Positions 32,930 to 42,968 are shown, counted from the first letter of the stretch. The stretch is DNA of 64,000 nt from Akkermansia sp. (GCA_017435505.1 JAFSEZ010000004.1:1-64000); one strand, 5' to 3'. Translations and numbers: made by a program. The notes: generated from the letters alone by a model not told the origin.

Positions 32930-34849
32930 ATGAGCACATACGGATATTATCGATTTGCCGCAGCTTCGCCCCAAGTGCGCGTAGCTGATGTGGAGTTCAA
33001 TGTCACCGCTATGGTGAAAGCCGCCCGCGAAGCTGCCGGGAAGGGGGCACAGGTGGTGCTTTTCCCGGAGCTGGGTATCACAGGTTGTAGCTGTGCAGAT
33101 TTGTTTTTTCAACCGGCTCTGATGCTGGCTGCTCGCAAGGGACTGGGGCGTTTTGTGGCAGAGACATCGCGTCTTAAGTCCGTGTGTATCGTTTCCTTGC
33201 CACTAGTGGTGCAGGATGCCCTTTACATCATGGCCGCCGTGGTGAAAGATGGACATGTGCTGGGCTTGGTACCCAAGTCTGTGTTGCCCAACTACCGCGA
33301 GTTTTACGAGAAACGCCATTTCTGTGCCGCTGCACAACTACCGGTCAAGAGTATCGAGTTGCCGGGGTGCGGCGAAGTACCCGTGGGCACGGATTTGCTT
33401 TTTGCCGATGATGATGAGTTGAGTTTCGGCGTGGAAATCGGCGCAGATCTGTGGAGTGTCATCCCTCCTTCCGGCAACTTGGCGTTGCAGGGTGCGCGTG
33501 TGATTTTCAATCCCTGTGCATGTGATGAGCTGGCCGGTAGCGCCGCCTATCGACGTATGCTTGTTGCTCAGCAGAGTGCCCGCTGCGTGGCGGCTTATGT
33601 GTTGGCAGGTGCCGGCGTGGGCGAAAGTTCGCAGGATGTGGTGTATGGTGGGCATTGCCTCATAGCGGATAACGGCCGCATGGCGGCAGAGAGTAAGCGC
33701 TTCTCGCGCGATACGGAAATTATCTATGCAGATGTAGACCTCACTCGTTTGGCTGCTGCCCGCATGAGCGAGAGCACTTTCCACGATAGCCGGGCCTTAG
33801 CTGCGGAATCTTCCGTGCGCCGGGTCATGGTGGGAAGCGTAGCATCTTCCAGCGACTTGGCATACGCCCACATCCCGCCGCGTCCCTTTGTGCCCGCTCC
33901 CGGAGAATCTGCCACACGCTGTGAGGAAATCCTCAACATTCAGGCATGTGGTTTGGTGAAGCGTATGGAGCACTCACGCGCGCGCAGCATGGTGCTGGGT
34001 GTATCCGGTGGTTTGGACAGCTCTCTGGCTTTGTTGGTGTGCGAGCGCGCTTGCAAGATGATGGGTATCCCCACTTCCAGCATCTTGGCTGTGACGATGC
34101 CGGGCTTTGGTACGACCGGTCGCACCTACAATAATGCAGTAGCTCTTATTCGCCACATCGGCGCGGATTTCCGAGAAATCAACATCCGCGAAGCTTGTCT
34201 GCTGCACTTCAAGGATTTGGATTACGACCCCTCTTTGCGCACCAATACGTACGAAAATGTACAGGCTCGCGAGCGTACCAAGATTCTCATGAATTTAGCC
34301 AACAAGACGGGTGGTATGGTTATCGGCACGGGGGATTTATCCGAAATTGCACTGGGCTGGTCTACCTACAATGGCGATCACATGAGCATGTATTCGGTGA
34401 ATTGCTCCATCCCCAAGACTCTCATCCGCTGTCTGATCGAACATGTGGCGGCACAAAGCCCCGCAGAAATGGCAGCCACCCTGCGGGATATCAACGACAC
34501 TCCCGTGAGCCCCGAACTTCTGCCCCCGGCAGACGATGGAACGGTGGATCAGAAGACTGAAGACATCCTTGGCCCCTACGATATTCACGATTTCTTCCTG
34601 TACCACTTCATCAAATACGGAGCCACACCTGCCAAATTGCAAGCCTTGGCTTTGCTGGCCTTTGCGGGAGAATACAGTCAGGATTTGATTGAGCGAACCT
34701 TGCAAACATTTATTCGCCGTTTCTTCACCCAGCAATTCAAGCGCACCTGCGTGCCGGACGGGCCCAAGGTAGGCACCATTGCGCTTTCGCCGCGTGGCGA
34801 TTGGCGCATGCCCACAGATGCGTGCAGTGCTGTGTGGAATATGCGCTGA
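32930..34849 (+). CDS. nadE: NAD+ synthase with degenerate glutaminase domain
   Basis: 639 residues. N-terminal nitrilase-type domain (1-290) and C-terminal NAD synthetase (about 330-639) with the ATP pyrophosphatase loop LGVSGGLDSSLALL and GTGDLSEIALGWSTYNGDHMS. It makes NAD from nicotinate adenine dinucleotide. In glutamine-dependent enzymes the N-terminal domain supplies ammonia through Glu-Lys-Cys. Here Glu46 (FPELGITG) and Lys115 (PKSVLPNYREFYEKR) are kept, but the Cys position reads VEIGADLW instead of the usual EICEDLW (Gly170). The enzyme may therefore need free ammonia. Start follows TTGACT and a weak -10 by 10 bases. Confidence 0.92.
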   Translation: MSTYGYYRFAAASPQVRVADVEFNVTAMVKAAREAAGKGAQVVLFPELGITGCSCADLFFQPALMLAARKGLGRFVAETSRLKSVCIVSLPLVVQDALYIMAAVVKDGHVLGLVPKSVLPNYREFYEKRHFCAAAQLPVKSIELPGCGEVPVGTDLLFADDDELSFGVEIGADLWSVIPPSGNLALQGARVIFNPCACDELAGSAAYRRMLVAQQSARCVAAYVLAGAGVGESSQDVVYGGHCLIADNGRMAAESKRFSRDTEIIYADVDLTRLAAARMSESTFHDSRALAAESSVRRVMVGSVASSSDLAYAHIPPRPFVPAPGESATRCEEILNIQACGLVKRMEHSRARSMVLGVSGGLDSSLALLVCERACKMMGIPTSSILAVTMPGFGTTGRTYNNAVALIRHIGADFREINIREACLLHFKDLDYDPSLRTNTYENVQARERTKILMNLANKTGGMVIGTGDLSEIALGWSTYNGDHMSMYSVNCSIPKTLIRCLIEHVAAQSPAEMAATLRDINDTPVSPELLPPADDGTVDQKTEDILGPYDIHDFFLYHFIKYGATPAKLQALALLAFAGEYSQDLIERTLQTFIRRFFTQQFKRTCVPDGPKVGTIALSPRGDWRMPTDACSAVWNMR

Positions 34850-34922
34850 TGCATTTTTCTACGCAATATGAATCTGAGAACTTGTCAAAAAAGCCATTTC
34901 GTGGCAAACTAGACCGGAACAC

Positions 34923-35393
34923 ATGGATACATCCACCGATTTATACCGCCCCAATGCAGCCATCATCTACCGCCGTTCGGATGGTACGGTGTTGGTGTGT
35001 GAGCGAGTCAAGCCCGCCGGCGCTTGGCAATTCCCCCAAGGCGGCATCAAAAAAGGCGAATCGCCCATGCACGCAGCCTGCCGTGAGGGTATGGAAGAAA
35101 CGGGTTTCCGCCCCAATGAGTACGAAGTGGTGCAGGAACACGGCCCTTATCGCTACGATTACCCGCCCAAGGAACGTGAACGCGTTTTCCGCAAACGAGG
35201 TATTCCATACGCCGGCCAAGAGCAGTTCTATTTTCTTTGCCAAATGCACAGCGATACAGCTGAACCTTGGTTGGATAACAAGGAATTCCGATCCTACCGC
35301 TGGGTGCAACCCGCAGACTTTGATTTGGATAGTCTCCCCTCTTTCAAGCGGGGGGTCTATGAACAGGTGTTGCGAGACTTTTTTGGGGTATGA
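34923..35393 (+). CDS. rppH: NUDIX hydrolase, RppH-like RNA pyrophosphohydrolase
   Basis: 156 residues, close to E. coli RppH. NUDIX box GGIKKGESPMHAACREGMEETGF (roughly 41-63) with the REx2EE core; WQFPQGG-type entry and YDYPPKERERVF. Removes pyrophosphate from mRNA 5' ends to start decay, or acts on dinucleoside polyphosphates. It overlaps trmO by 4 bases (ATGA), and trmO overlaps the serine hydrolase the same way, giving a tightly coupled three-gene operon. Confidence 0.85.
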   Translation: MDTSTDLYRPNAAIIYRRSDGTVLVCERVKPAGAWQFPQGGIKKGESPMHAACREGMEETGFRPNEYEVVQEHGPYRYDYPPKERERVFRKRGIPYAGQEQFYFLCQMHSDTAEPWLDNKEFRSYRWVQPADFDLDSLPSFKRGVYEQVLRDFFGV

Positions 35394-36058
35394 ATTTGCA
35401 GCCCATAGCCTATCTGCGCTCGCCTTTTGCAGATAAGTTCGGCGTGCCTAGGCAGGGGAATCTTGCCCCCCATGTCATCAGCGATATTGTGTTCGAACCG
35501 GCCTATTCCCAAGCGGAGTGCCTGCGCGGTATAGAGCAATTCAGCCACCTGTGGTTGATATGGGGCTTTCATTGCAATGAGGAAGGGCAGTGGCACCCCA
35601 CCGTGCGACCACCCCGATTAGGCGGCAATGAACGAGTGGGGGTATTTGCCACCCGCTCACCCTTTCGGCCCAATCCTCTTGGCTTGTCCGTGGTTCGCAT
35701 AGCATCGGTAGACCCCGGTGTGCGTATACGCGTGTCCGGTGCGGACATGGTCGATGGCACTCCCATCTACGACATCAAACCCTACATCCCATACGCCGAT
35801 GCTGTTCCTGATGCCGCTGCCGGATTTACCGCGCAGCCTTGGAATCCGCTGCAAGTACGCATTCGAGCTCACTTGCCTGCCGGGGTTACCCCTGAATGGG
35901 TGGAGGGCTTGCGCGAGGTGCTGACCCAGGACCCGCGCCCGGCCTACCAGAATACCCCTGACCGCTTGTACCATATCGTCTACCTTCCGTATGAGGTGAG
36001 CTTCCGCGTGGAAGACGGAGTGGCCAATGTCCTTTCTTTTACTCCCGCTCTACCATGA
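35390..36058 (+). CDS. trmO: tRNA (N6-threonylcarbamoyladenosine-N6) methyltransferase TrmO
   Basis: 222 residues. TsaA/YaeB-family beta-barrel. PIAYLRSPFADKFGVPRQ at the N-terminus, GVFATRSPFRPNPLGLSVV (SAM-binding signature) and DGTPIYDIKPYIPYAD are strongly diagnostic. It methylates t6A37 in tRNA in the cytosol. Middle gene of an operon with 4-base ATGA overlaps on both sides. Confidence 0.92.
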   Translation: MNLQPIAYLRSPFADKFGVPRQGNLAPHVISDIVFEPAYSQAECLRGIEQFSHLWLIWGFHCNEEGQWHPTVRPPRLGGNERVGVFATRSPFRPNPLGLSVVRIASVDPGVRIRVSGADMVDGTPIYDIKPYIPYADAVPDAAAGFTAQPWNPLQVRIRAHLPAGVTPEWVEGLREVLTQDPRPAYQNTPDRLYHIVYLPYEVSFRVEDGVANVLSFTPALP

Positions 36059-37143
36059 AACACCTGCGCCAAGCCTTTGAGGCAAACCTGCGAGACGGGT
36101 TGGAAAATGGTGGCTCTGTCTCGGTATGGCAACAGGGACGAGAGCTCATCACCCTGTGCGGAGGCGAGGCTCGCCCCGATACCCCTTGGCTGCCGGATAC
36201 CTTGGTGCCTGTGTATTCTGCCACCAAAGCCGCCTCTGCCGCATGTTTGCTGCAAGCTCTGTACAACTGCTGCCGGGGGCCGGAGACGGAAGTGGGGGAT
36301 GTGTGGCCGCAATTTCCGCTACCGCATTGTACTATGGCGCAGTTGTTGTCGCACCAAGTCGGCTTGGCAGCCTTGGCTGAGCCTGCCCCATTGGGAGATT
36401 TGGATGCCTGCCGCCGCATTATCGAAAAAAGCCACCCCCTATGGCTACCGCCGCAGCATGGCTACCACCCCCAGACCTTTGGACCCATGGTGGATATCCT
36501 TATGCTGGAGCTTACCGGTATGCGTGTGGGAGATTTTTGGGAGCAATACGTGCGTACTCCGCTTGAGCTGGAGTTCTACATAGGACATTTGCCGCAGGAT
36601 GCCTATCCCCGCGTAGCCCACCTGCGCACCGCCCGCATGCTGGGCAGCATGCCGCGCACCCCCTTTTACCGCGAGTTTTTTGATGAATCAAGCGCTGTTC
36701 ACCGCGCCTTTCATAGCATCGTCGGCTTCGGCTCTGCCCGCGAAATGAATACCCCGGATGCTTGGCAATCCGCATCCCCGGCCAAGGGCGGCGTGGCCTC
36801 AGCCCGTGGCCTTGCCCGCTTTTACCAAGCGCTGCTCGGCCATGTGCCTGCATCTCCCTTTGCCCCCGATGTTTGCGAATGGATGAGCACCCCGCAATGC
36901 AGCGGTATGGATTTGACTCTGTTGGAGCCCACCAGCTTCACCTGCGGAGCCATGTGCGAGCCTGCTCGCTTTTTCCCGCACGGTGGTTTTGGACATGCCG
37001 GGGCAGGCGGCTCCTTGGGCATGGCTATTCCGTCCATCGGGCTCTCCTTCGCCTACGTCATGCGCGGTATGGAGCTCGGCAACCTCCCCGGTGAGCGCGT
37101 CTGCCGCCTGCTCGATGCCTTGGAGAGGGATATCTCCCTCTGA
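36055..37143 (+). CDS. beta-lactamase-family serine hydrolase
   Basis: 362 residues, class C/esterase-like fold. SxxK motif SATK (Ser55, Lys58) in VPVYSATKAASAA and a late HGGFGHAGAGG in the KTG-like position. The middle Tyr motif (YxN in AmpC) is not obvious; YHPQTFGP (about 140-147) is the likely counterpart. No signal peptide, so probably a cytosolic esterase or peptidase rather than an antibiotic-degrading enzyme. Coupled to trmO by a 4-base overlap. Confidence 0.75.
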   Translation: MKHLRQAFEANLRDGLENGGSVSVWQQGRELITLCGGEARPDTPWLPDTLVPVYSATKAASAACLLQALYNCCRGPETEVGDVWPQFPLPHCTMAQLLSHQVGLAALAEPAPLGDLDACRRIIEKSHPLWLPPQHGYHPQTFGPMVDILMLELTGMRVGDFWEQYVRTPLELEFYIGHLPQDAYPRVAHLRTARMLGSMPRTPFYREFFDESSAVHRAFHSIVGFGSAREMNTPDAWQSASPAKGGVASARGLARFYQALLGHVPASPFAPDVCEWMSTPQCSGMDLTLLEPTSFTCGAMCEPARFFPHGGFGHAGAGGSLGMAIPSIGLSFAYVMRGMELGNLPGERVCRLLDALERDISL

Positions 37144-37156
37144 TGCAACGTTGTAA

Positions 37157-37960
37157 TCAGCGATTTCGCATGAATTCCACCACGCCTCGGCCGATTGACT
37201 CGGCAAATTGGACGGCATTGGCATGCTTGGAGAGGTATTGGGCGTGTTCCGGGTTGGAGAGGAAGGCTACCTCGGTGATGACAGCGGGCACGTAGGATTC
37301 ATTGCAGGTATTGAGCCAATCTCCTCCACCTTTGCGGCCGTCATTGCGCACCACGACCCCGCAAGGGACGCCGTTGTTGGGCATACCGTGATCCAGCACA
37401 TCGCGGTTCATCACTTGAGCCATGGTATTGGCCAGCTTGACCCCTCGTTCGTTGCAATAGAATGCACCTTTGTTGGACACGAGCCACTTGGCAGAGTTGC
37501 TGTTGTGGTGCAGAAAGACCACAGCACCGGGGCGTTGGTCCAGGGCAAAGTCGGCGCTGAGCATGCCTACCGCTACGCGGTTGGGGTGGTGTTTGGAGCG
37601 ATAGATGGCTGTGGGGATAGGGGAGTTGATGTGTACGACTCCGCATTTCTTGGCAGCTGCTGCCAACTTGGCATCTGTAGGCATGGAGCCGCGGTTGCAG
37701 ATGATGCAGGTGTAGCCCGCTTTTTCGATGACATTTTTCACGTAGCCGGCGTAGCGGTACCAGAACTCTGTTTCCTCGATGACACCGTATTTGGCATCGG
37801 GGGTGCGTGCACCCTGGCCTCCTCGCTGCGGGTGGTAGTAGTGGCCGATATCCAACACTACGGTGTTGGAGGTGTTGGCCTGTCGTTGCATTTGCTGCTG
37901 CACACAACCGCTCAACATCATGCAGATGCCGAGTACGAGTGAAAGGAAGATGTGTTTCAT
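37157..37960 (-). CDS. N-acetylmuramoyl-L-alanine amidase (Amidase_3), lipoprotein
   Basis: 267 residues. Signal peptide with lipobox LSGC (lipidated Cys near residue 19). The zinc amidase domain spans about 33-265: DIGHYYHP (first His), EETEFW (Glu), VFLHHNS (second His) and ITEVAFLSN (catalytic Glu). It cuts the bond between N-acetylmuramic acid and the stem peptide in the periplasm, for daughter-cell separation or turnover. It has no AMIN localisation domain. Starts 8 bases after ruvB on the same strand, so co-transcribed with it. Confidence 0.88.
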   Translation of the reverse strand: MKHIFLSLVLGICMMLSGCVQQQMQRQANTSNTVVLDIGHYYHPQRGGQGARTPDAKYGVIEETEFWYRYAGYVKNVIEKAGYTCIICNRGSMPTDAKLAAAAKKCGVVHINSPIPTAIYRSKHHPNRVAVGMLSADFALDQRPGAVVFLHHNSNSAKWLVSNKGAFYCNERGVKLANTMAQVMNRDVLDHGMPNNGVPCGVVVRNDGRKGGGDWLNTCNESYVPAVITEVAFLSNPEHAQYLSKHANAVQFAESIGRGVVEFMRNR

Positions 37961-37968
37961 GCGGGAAA

Positions 37969-38988
37969 TCAGAGCGGGAGTTCTGCTTGGCCGGAGGCGG
38001 GGATAGCACCAATCTTCCGGTAGGCTGCGGGCATGGCTTCGCGCCCGCGGGGCGTGCGCTTGATGTAGCCTTGCATGATGAGGAAGGGCTCGTGCACGTC
38101 CTCGATGGTAGATTCATCTTCCCCTACGGCTACGGCAAGCGAGGCCAATCCCACGGGGCCTCCGTTGAACTTGTATATCATCGTTTCCAGCAGGCGTTTG
38201 TCCATTTCATCCAGCCCGTCTTCATCAATGTCAATCATCCCCAGCGCGGCTTCTGCTACGCTGTCAGTGATGCGTCCATCTGCTTTCACTTGGGCGTAGT
38301 CTCGCACCCAGCGCAGCAGGGCATTGGCCACACGGGGTGTACCGCGGGAGCGCCTCGCTATGCCTACGGCTCCGCCGTGTTCCAGCTCAATATCCAGCAA
38401 ACCGGCAGAACGGTGCAAAATCTGGCATAATTCATCCACCGAGTAATAATCCAGGCGGTTGACCAGCCCAAAGCGTGAACGCAGCGGCCCGGTGAGCATG
38501 CCGGCGCGGGTTGTGGCACCCACCAGCGTGAATTTGGGTAGATTCAGTTGGATAGAGCGGGCGTTGGGGCCTTGGTCAATGATGATATCCAGGCGGAAAT
38601 CCTCCATGGCGGGGTAGAGGTACTCCTCGATGGCGGGGTGCAGGCGGTGTATTTCATCGATGAAGAGCACATCTCCTTTCTCGACATTTGTCAGAATACC
38701 AGCCAAATCACCGGCTTTTTCAATTTGCGGGCCGGAGGTGGTATGCAGACGATGCCCCACGGCGTTGGCGATGATGTTGGCAAGGGTGGTTTTGCCCAAC
38801 CCGGGCGGGCCGCTGAGCAGCACGTGGTCAAGAACGTCACCGCGCATCTTGGCAGCCTCCACCATCAGCAGCAAGCGCTCTTTCACCTTCTCCTGCCCGC
38901 AAAACTCGCTGAATGCCGGCGGGCGCAGCGATAAATCATAACTCGTGACGGGGGTGTCCGCCATTCTGGTGTAAAGAGATTCTGCCAT
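37969..38988 (-). CDS. ruvB: Holliday junction branch migration helicase RuvB
   Basis: 339 residues. Walker [10 protein letters not shown], Walker [10 protein letters not shown], sensor [18 protein letters not shown] and the C-terminal winged helix with [15 protein letters not shown]. Ring ATPase that drives Holliday junctions with RuvA and RuvC; those genes are not in the window. The start at 38988 is used because its promoter occupies 39008-39036; an in-frame ATG at 39036 lies inside it. Confidence 0.96.
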   Translation of the reverse strand: MAESLYTRMADTPVTSYDLSLRPPAFSEFCGQEKVKERLLLMVEAAKMRGDVLDHVLLSGPPGLGKTTLANIIANAVGHRLHTTSGPQIEKAGDLAGILTNVEKGDVLFIDEIHRLHPAIEEYLYPAMEDFRLDIIIDQGPNARSIQLNLPKFTLVGATTRAGMLTGPLRSRFGLVNRLDYYSVDELCQILHRSAGLLDIELEHGGAVGIARRSRGTPRVANALLRWVRDYAQVKADGRITDSVAEAALGMIDIDEDGLDEMDKRLLETMIYKFNGGPVGLASLAVAVGEDESTIEDVHEPFLIMQGYIKRTPRGREAMPAAYRKIGAIPASGQAELPL

Positions 38989-39007
38989 GGTGCTTTTCTT
39001 ACGAAGA

Positions 39008-39036
39008 AATCTACCACACGCCCACGCACGCGTCAA
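39008..39036 (-). promoter_or_regulatory. promoter of ruvB-amidase
   Basis: Minus strand: TTGACG (39036-39031), 17 bases, TAGATT (39013-39008). Leader about 13 bases. Confidence 0.55.
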
Positions 39037-39062
39037 GAGCGGCGTGCTGCATAAACAGCGTG

Positions 39063-40193
39063 TTATCTTTCGTTTGCCGGCAAGAGGTGAATGAGCGTAA
39101 TTTCTGCGGGAGTGAATAGACGCAGGGGGAAGCCGGACCAGAGGGATGTGCCGTTGGAGACGTAGACTTGGGTATTGCCGATGCGGTAGAGTTCACGTGC
39201 GAGCCCCCCGTTGAACATGGCGATGAGTTGGCGCAAGCCGGGGGCGTGGCCTCCGTGCGTGTGGCCGGAAAGTTGCAGGCTCACTCCGGCTTGTGCAGCT
39301 TGGTGTGCTAACTTGGGTTGGTGGCAGAGCAGGATAATCGGTTTGTTGACAGGAGCTCCGGCGAGGGCTTGATGGATGTTGGGTGGCGGGCAGTTATCGC
39401 GTTCTGCAGCAGGATCCGTCACCCCGGCCAAGACGATGTGACCCGCCCCCGGCAGTACATGTTCATTGTTCAGAAAGCGAATTCCCAGCCCGGATAGGTA
39501 ACGCTGCCATGCCTCGTGGCCCGAAAAATAATCATGGTTGCCATCTACAGCAAAAGTGCCCCAGCGGGAGCGCAAATCGCGCAGCGGGAGCAGGGCGGGG
39601 GCTAATTCGTTCACTGTGCCATCTTCAAAATCTCCGGTGATGACGATGGCATCTGCCTGCAATGCGTTGGTGCGCGCCACTATTTCTCGGAAAAAGGGTG
39701 CTTGCTTGTGGCGGTCTGCATGCAAATCGGTGAGCATGGCCAGGCGCACAGGCTGCTGTAGCTCCGGCAGATGAATACACACTTCTCGCACTTGGGGCTG
39801 AGCAAAAGCTTGGTGCATGCCCCATGCAATCAGGGTCGGCACCCCCAGCAGGAAAATTAGGTTGAACCCATTGTGAAAACGACGTAGCGTCCCCCTTTGC
39901 TTGCGGCAGATGAACCACAAGGGCAAGCAAAGTATTTCCCACACCAAAAGCCACGCAGCAAGAAGCATCAGGCTCATGTACAACCAGTTACTCCCCAGCT
40001 CCAACCACATAGGGACTGCCGGCCGGAAGAAATGCCCGCCCCATATCCCATACAATACTTGGAATTTGAATGCGACCAAGCCCACCGGGATGCAGAGCAG
40101 CATTTTCCACCACCAGCGCGTGCGCAGCGGTAAAATCATGCTGCTCCCTATGATAAGAAATAGCAAACTGCCCAGCAGGATGGTTCCTTTCAT
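39063..40193 (-). CDS. membrane-anchored metallophosphoesterase (YkuE-like)
   Basis: 376 residues. About four N-terminal TM helices (to about 125), then a calcineurin-like phosphoesterase: [28 protein letters not shown] and SGHTHGGH are the five metal-binding motifs. Relatives include YkuE and UDP-2,3-diacylglucosamine hydrolases; the domain likely acts at the membrane on a lipid or nucleotide diphosphate. Start set at 40193 (ATG at 40199 also possible) because longer starts overlap the Sel1 gene, which lies upstream with an 17-base gap. Confidence 0.83.
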   Translation of the reverse strand: MKGTILLGSLLFLIIGSSMILPLRTRWWWKMLLCIPVGLVAFKFQVLYGIWGGHFFRPAVPMWLELGSNWLYMSLMLLAAWLLVWEILCLPLWFICRKQRGTLRRFHNGFNLIFLLGVPTLIAWGMHQAFAQPQVREVCIHLPELQQPVRLAMLTDLHADRHKQAPFFREIVARTNALQADAIVITGDFEDGTVNELAPALLPLRDLRSRWGTFAVDGNHDYFSGHEAWQRYLSGLGIRFLNNEHVLPGAGHIVLAGVTDPAAERDNCPPPNIHQALAGAPVNKPIILLCHQPKLAHQAAQAGVSLQLSGHTHGGHAPGLRQLIAMFNGGLARELYRIGNTQVYVSNGTSLWSGFPLRLFTPAEITLIHLLPANER

Positions 40194-40210
40194 GAACATA
40201 GGCTTGAAAA

Positions 40211-41716
40211 TCAGGGATGAGGCTCCCACTTGCCTTCGGCCATGAGCTTATCGTATAGCTGCTGGGCCTTGTCTCCCATATCCAAGGATGCCATGCGCAC
40301 GTAACTTTCTGCCAGTTTAGGATTTGCTGCTAAATTGGTGCCGCCTTTGGCGGTGATGAAAGCCAGGTATACGTATGCCTCCGGTGTTTTCATGACGGCG
40401 GCATCATTCAGATACTCTGCTGCTTTCGATGCATCAGGCGAGCCATCGAACCCGGCGTATTCTGCATGGGCTTTGAGCACACAGGCGTGGCCGTAGCCGG
40501 CATTGGCTGCGATGTTCAGCAATGTGGTGCCGCGAACCAAATCTTGTTTCACGCCTTCACCCTTCAGCAGCAGGTAACCCTCTGCCGCAGTACCGGCAAT
40601 GTTGCGGGCTCGGCGTGCGGCCGCATAGTGGCGGTATGCTTTTTCCGGATTCTTCTCCAGCCCGAACGTGCCATCGTGGTAGGCATGTCCCAGAGCCATG
40701 TTGGATTGGGAATTACCAATCATGGAAGCCAAGCGAACCAAGTGAATACCCGCCTTTTCATCTTTTTGGATGCCGGCTTCTTTGGTGAATACATTGTTCG
40801 GATCGGGGTCTGCCAAGGCTGTGCCCAACACGAACATAGCGGCCGGGCTGTGCAGTTTCACGGCCTCTTGCAGCAATACATAACTATCCTTCGGCTTGAT
40901 GCGCGAGGAGAGGGAAGATAGGGTGAAAAGGGCTTCTGCATTGCCTTTTTCTGCCGCCTTGCGCAGCCATTCTACCTGTGTGGGGGAATCCGGTGCAAAA
41001 GCGCTCAAATAGTATATGATGTGGTGGTTGCCTCGCTCCATCTCGGCTTTAACTTCGGGGCGTTCCTTGTCATCGAACTTGGTGAGACGTCCGGCAAGCT
41101 GGAGCCATTTGAAACGTGTTTCAAAACTGCCTCCCTTGCAAGCATCCAGCAGTTGCTTGTTGGATGCGGCCTCGTTTTTCGTTGTGCCGATACCGTGTTT
41201 CAGGCAAATACTCACATCCACCCCGGCAGGGTCGAATCCTTTGTCTGCGGCAGATTTTGCCATTTTGTACGCTGCAATCGTGGCGGGATCCTGCAACTTG
41301 TCTCCGGGTACGTTGCTCAGAACACGTCCTGCTACGTAGCTGAGGGCCGCAGCGTTCCCTTCACTGGCGGCGCGCTGCATCCAAGCCTCTGCCGCCCACT
41401 CGTCTCCCGTGGCTTCCAACACAATTTGCAGCGCCGGGCAGTAATCCAGACTGTCTGTTTTGACCTGCTCATCCAAGCGTTCCACGAAAAGTTTGTATTT
41501 TTCTTCCTGTTCGGGAGTCAGTGTCAATACCGGTGCGGGAACCTGCAATTTTTCTGCGGTCGCAGGTGCCTTGAGCTTGGATTGGCCTCGTTTCTTGGCG
41601 GTGCTACGCTGAGTCTTGGCTTTTCGACTCGTTTTTTTTGCCGTTGCAGCCATGGCAAGGGGGGCAATAAGCAGGGCGGAAACAAGCCCCAAGGCTATTG
41701 TGGGAAGAATTCTCAT
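40211..41716 (-). CDS. secreted Sel1-repeat (SLR) protein
   Basis: 501 residues. Signal peptide (1-23), a Lys/Arg/Thr-rich basic segment (about 24-55, RKAKTQRSTAKKRGQSK), then about ten Sel1-like helical repeats with the GNAxALxxLxxxY and AGxxHLxxLA types. These repeats form solenoid scaffolds for protein binding. The basic segment might bind peptidoglycan or lipid heads (inference). Co-transcribed with the metallophosphoesterase. Confidence 0.8.
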   Translation of the reverse strand: MRILPTIALGLVSALLIAPLAMAATAKKTSRKAKTQRSTAKKRGQSKLKAPATAEKLQVPAPVLTLTPEQEEKYKLFVERLDEQVKTDSLDYCPALQIVLEATGDEWAAEAWMQRAASEGNAAALSYVAGRVLSNVPGDKLQDPATIAAYKMAKSAADKGFDPAGVDVSICLKHGIGTTKNEAASNKQLLDACKGGSFETRFKWLQLAGRLTKFDDKERPEVKAEMERGNHHIIYYLSAFAPDSPTQVEWLRKAAEKGNAEALFTLSSLSSRIKPKDSYVLLQEAVKLHSPAAMFVLGTALADPDPNNVFTKEAGIQKDEKAGIHLVRLASMIGNSQSNMALGHAYHDGTFGLEKNPEKAYRHYAAARRARNIAGTAAEGYLLLKGEGVKQDLVRGTTLLNIAANAGYGHACVLKAHAEYAGFDGSPDASKAAEYLNDAAVMKTPEAYVYLAFITAKGGTNLAANPKLAESYVRMASLDMGDKAQQLYDKLMAEGKWEPHP

Positions 41717-41754
41717 AATTCTAATGTGTGTGTGGTAAAATCTACTCTGCCTCT

Positions 41755-41782
41755 ATTCTATCTATCTTCGAGCTTCGTTCAA
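41755..41782 (-). promoter_or_regulatory. promoter of the Sel1-metallophosphoesterase operon
   Basis: Minus strand: TTGAAC (41782-41777), 16 bases, TAGAAT (41760-41755). Leader about 30 bases. Confidence 0.5.
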
Positions 41783-41818
41783 GCGGTAATTTTGTCACAG
41801 ATGGTAAGAGTGTGTGCA

Positions 41819-42916
41819 TCACATGAAGCCCAGCACAATTTCATCTGCAAGCAAGCGACCTCGGCGGGTGAGAGTCAGCCCTTCTTCTGTACTATAGGTT
41901 GCCAACCCTTCGAGGCAGAGCTCTTGGATATAGGGGAAATCCTGCGAGCGAAGGAAGGATGAGGGCAGGGGGATATCGGTGCGGAGCCAGAGCCCAAGGC
42001 GCTCAGTGCGTTTATCCGCATGAGAGAGGTGTTCTGTGCTGTGGGGCGGGAGATGACCGGCCGCAAGCGCATGGATGTAGTCCGGCGTGTTTTCGGCGTT
42101 GGCGTAGCGGGTGTGGCCAAGGGTAGCGCAGGCTCCGGGGCCAAGACCATAGTAATCTTCTCCTTGCCAGCATGCAAGGTTGTGAAGGGAAAGACAGCCG
42201 GGGCGGGCGTAGTTGGAGACTTCATAGTGGCGGAATCCCGCAGTTGTGAGCAGTTCGTCCGTGAGGTTGAACATGGCTTCATCCGTTTCCTCATCTACCA
42301 TTTGTTGGCCGAATTGTTGGTAAAAGGGGGTGCCTTCTTCGTAGGTCAGGTTATAGGTGGAGATGTGATTCGGAGCCAGTGCAAGGGTGTCTTCCAGCGT
42401 GCGTTGCCATAGGTCAATTGTTTGGCCGGGCAGACTGAACATGAGGTCGATGTTTACTTGGGGGATGCCCACCTCTCGCAGGATTTGCACACTTTGGATC
42501 ACTTGTTCGGGGGTGTGCTCGCGCCCGAGCATACGCAGAGTGGCGGCATCCATGCTCTGCACACCGAGAGAAACGCGCGTGATACCCAGTCGCAGCCATT
42601 GCTCCACCTTGGCGTGTGTGAATGTGGCCGGATTGGCTTCGAAGCTCCATTCCTCCAAGTGCGATAAATCTGCTACCCGACGCAGCCCCTCCACGAGGTT
42701 TTCCAGATGGGTGGGTGACAACATGCTGGGGGTGCCGCCTCCAAAGTATAACGTGCGGGGCGCAAAGCCTACAGGCAACCGCAGTTGAGCTTCCTTTGCC
42801 ACAGCACGCACAAAACCCCGCATATCCGTATCGCTCGGCGTGTGCTTAAAAAAGGCACAGTAGGGGCAGATGCGGTGGCAGAAGGGAATGTGGATGTAGA
42901 GGTGGCGCGAGGACAT
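41819..42916 (-). CDS. hemW: radical SAM protein HemW (heme chaperone)
   Basis: 365 residues. CHRICPYCAF (CxxxCxxC, about 12-21) binds the 4Fe-4S cluster; FGGGTPSML, EANPATFT and GVQSMDAATLRMLGR match HemW. It resembles HemN but lacks the HemN N-terminal extension; HemW hands heme to respiratory proteins rather than oxidising coproporphyrinogen. Start at 42916: the longer frame overlaps nagB's terminator and 3' end. The C-terminal winged-helix-like region includes LTRRGRLLADEI. Confidence 0.88.
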   Translation of the reverse strand: MSSRHLYIHIPFCHRICPYCAFFKHTPSDTDMRGFVRAVAKEAQLRLPVGFAPRTLYFGGGTPSMLSPTHLENLVEGLRRVADLSHLEEWSFEANPATFTHAKVEQWLRLGITRVSLGVQSMDAATLRMLGREHTPEQVIQSVQILREVGIPQVNIDLMFSLPGQTIDLWQRTLEDTLALAPNHISTYNLTYEEGTPFYQQFGQQMVDEETDEAMFNLTDELLTTAGFRHYEVSNYARPGCLSLHNLACWQGEDYYGLGPGACATLGHTRYANAENTPDYIHALAAGHLPPHSTEHLSHADKRTERLGLWLRTDIPLPSSFLRSQDFPYIQELCLEGLATYSTEEGLTLTRRGRLLADEIVLGFM

Positions 42917-42936
42917 AATCTGCACGTTGGGAGGAT

Positions 42937-42968
42937 GAAAAAGGAGCCGGGTGTGGCACCCCGGCTCC
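42937..42968 (-). terminator. intrinsic terminator of nagB
   Basis: Minus strand: GGAGCCGG (42968-42961) pairs with CCGGCTCC (42950-42943) around an extended GTG/CAC stem, then Ts. Confidence 0.88.
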
